Shown here one piece after another: positions 62,421 to 64,000 of a DNA stretch of 64,000 bases (its first letter is position 1; every line of letters starts with the position of its first letter). The notes beneath the pieces are model-generated. The model had not been told where the DNA came from. It did not search any database and worked only from the letters and a program-made list of their open reading frames with translations. A program made the translations under genes and the position numbers. This DNA comes from Imbricaverruca yamaguchii. Lineage: Eukaryota; Arthropoda; Thecostraca; Neoverrucidae. The DNA is taken from the NCBI GenBank assembly GCA_034440575.1, contig JAOTOL010001309.1, forward strand, positions 277,501-341,500, in the 5' to 3' direction.

Positions 62421-64000
62421 CTAACCTGCCCCCATGCTACCAGACCTCTTGTACTTTACGTGATACATCCTCATGTACTTTAATGTCCTTATCACGCTGG
62501 AGGGCGACAAAATTGATACTCAATTTCGAGAAATTCTACAGTTCTCTTCAAAACACATTTTAGTGTTAGTGGCTACCACTCGCCACGACTCGGCCATAGG
62601 AGACCCAGACTACAAGGAAGGAATATGTGGAACCAACCTTGTTGGTTCAGATAACTGCAATATTCAGCTTGCTGTTTACTTCATGACTAAATTGAAAGCA
62701 TACCCCGACTAAGGAACAAAATATTGCCAGCAATCGATTGTAGTATTATCATGAGCGAGGCAGGATGTCCAGCTAGCATTACCCGAAAAAAAAACAGAAC
62801 AAAAAAACTTCAGCAGACGACCTAGCTGGCCCAGCCACAGCGCTTTTGAGAGCCTACATCTTACCTTGTCTTTCTCAAGTATTATGTAATTCACTGGAGC
62901 CTACAGCTGCACACTTCTAGAGCTGAATATTTTTATCAAATATTTGTATTGGCCTGGGGTACGCTATTGTGCGTGGCCTGTAATACACTGTTTTCTAACG
63001 CTCGCGCTTGTTCTGCAACAGTTTTTCACCGGACAATATGTTGGGCGATGACACGAGATTCGTGCGAGATGTTGTACTACTAGTTCCTCTGGGATGAAAT
63101 GGGGTTTATTGTCAAATCCGCTTGAGCATACAGCGTGTCATATCGTAGCGCAACGCACCACCTCAAGTCAATGTCTTACTTAAATCACTCCATCGCTACT
63201 TAAATAGATCCATCTTGCTTAAATCATACTTCAATCAATCAGTCATGATTTTAGCCCACCGAGAAACATTTAGAAACATCTCGAATCTGAAGAGAAATTT
63301 ATGTGGCCTAGCTTGTGATCCGCCTGACTGGTGTCTTACCGATGTATCAACGGGACTGGTCGTGGCTGTTAGAAACTGCAATTATACACTTAGCACGCTC
63401 AAATTCGATCCAAGCACAAGCATTCCAACTAAACGTACACCGGCACAGCAACCGGCTCCAGCAACTTCGCATATCGCATTTAAGTGTTCATATTCTCACA
63501 TCAGATTGAACAGTGTCAGCTTTCAAGAACAGGGAGTGGACTTCGCTGTAAGTGTATTACAAGCCAGTATGACTGTGCTGAAATTATTATTTTAAAATCG
63601 TAATGGGAGCTCCAAGGTGAACTAAATTGTGGCGGACATCACAATCTTGAATGCACCACGTGCTTTTGCGAAAATCGTCCATGAATAATTCTTAAGTGTA
63701 CATTTACCCCATAGCGATGCCTTGGGTGCATGTAAACAGAAACCAATCTCGTCCTATCCGAACACACAGGAACTATATACGTCCGGAACACAGACCATCC
63801 TTTGCAATTAGTCGTGGTCGAGCCAGTGCATCGGGTGCCGCTGGGCGTTCCAGAGCTGCTCGGGCAGGCCAGAGGAGCGCACTAGCACACCCGTCCTGGC
63901 ACTTAATCAATTACGCACCGGCCGCCGGCCGACCATTGGGCGCGGCGATTATGCTCCAGAACGATCAAGGCATTGGTGCGATTGCATTACCGGGAGGAAA
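62421..64000. other. Unassigned sequence to window end
   Basis: The frames 62473-62712 and 63215-63595 are open but unrecognised. The final 120 bases (63880-64000) are GC-rich with GGCCGCCGGCCGACC and include CTTAATCAATTACGC, a homeodomain-type core in a GC-rich context similar to that at 11670-12060. It could be the edge of another CpG-rich island. Confidence 0.45.

Overview
This window is nuclear DNA of an animal, almost certainly an invertebrate. It has no bacterial-style gene packing and no long open reading frames outside tandem repeats. It carries several tRNA-derived SINE families with target-site duplications, TTAA-flanked DNA elements, remnants of Harbinger-like and Jockey-like elements, and many minisatellites and (TA)n/(GA)n microsatellites. 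CpG is retained in the GC-rich islands, as in lightly methylated invertebrate genomes. The phylum cannot be fixed from this sequence; one retroelement tail (39905-39962) recalls SINE tails familiar from ticks, which is only a hint. No intact protein-coding gene is supported.

Layout: 1-9.1 kb is mostly unassigned single-copy sequence with small repeats. A (TA)n tract lies at 9.16-9.27 kb, a 32-bp repeat at 10.4 kb, a CpG-rich island at 11.7-12.06 kb and a 32-bp minisatellite at 12.2 kb. A 1.26-kb (GA)/(TA) composite microsatellite occupies 13.95-15.2 kb. A TTAA-ended element with an internal 460-bp tandem duplication is at 16.87-18.35 kb. Minisatellites follow at 20.9 kb (74 bp), 23.2-25.06 kb (53 bp), 27.87-28.43 kb (62 bp, higher-order) and 28.8-29.1 kb (44 bp).

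The most structured region is 29.25-35.4 kb. It starts with a SINE bounded by a perfect 14-bp duplication. Then comes a nearly symmetrical block: an 830-bp TTAA element in reverse orientation, a second SINE, a transposon with inverted repeats of roughly 700 bp or more around a broken transposase-like gene (signature DGxxxQYKN ... HFFATSHG ... CDGIGG), and a second TTAA element in forward orientation. A further decayed coding frame follows. The TTAA elements and the long inverted repeats carry repeated TCAAGGTCA and AGGTCACGTGACCT motifs.

From 35.4 to 41 kb the sequence is mostly unassigned but contains a perfect 60-bp palindrome. A minisatellite cluster (25-bp, 20-bp and 61-bp arrays in succession) fills 41.2-43.9 kb. 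46-54 kb holds a possible terminal exon, two more SINE-A copies, a 39-bp minisatellite, a CpG-rich segment with a perfect DR1 nuclear-receptor motif, and two SINE-C copies, one carrying a hairpin apparently made by template switching. 57-62.5 kb holds a TTAA-element fragment, a 150-180-bp tandem repeat, a HARBI1-like transposase remnant and a Jockey-like endonuclease remnant. The window reads as a gene-poor, repeat-dense intergenic or intronic region shaped by transposition, replication slippage and template switching.
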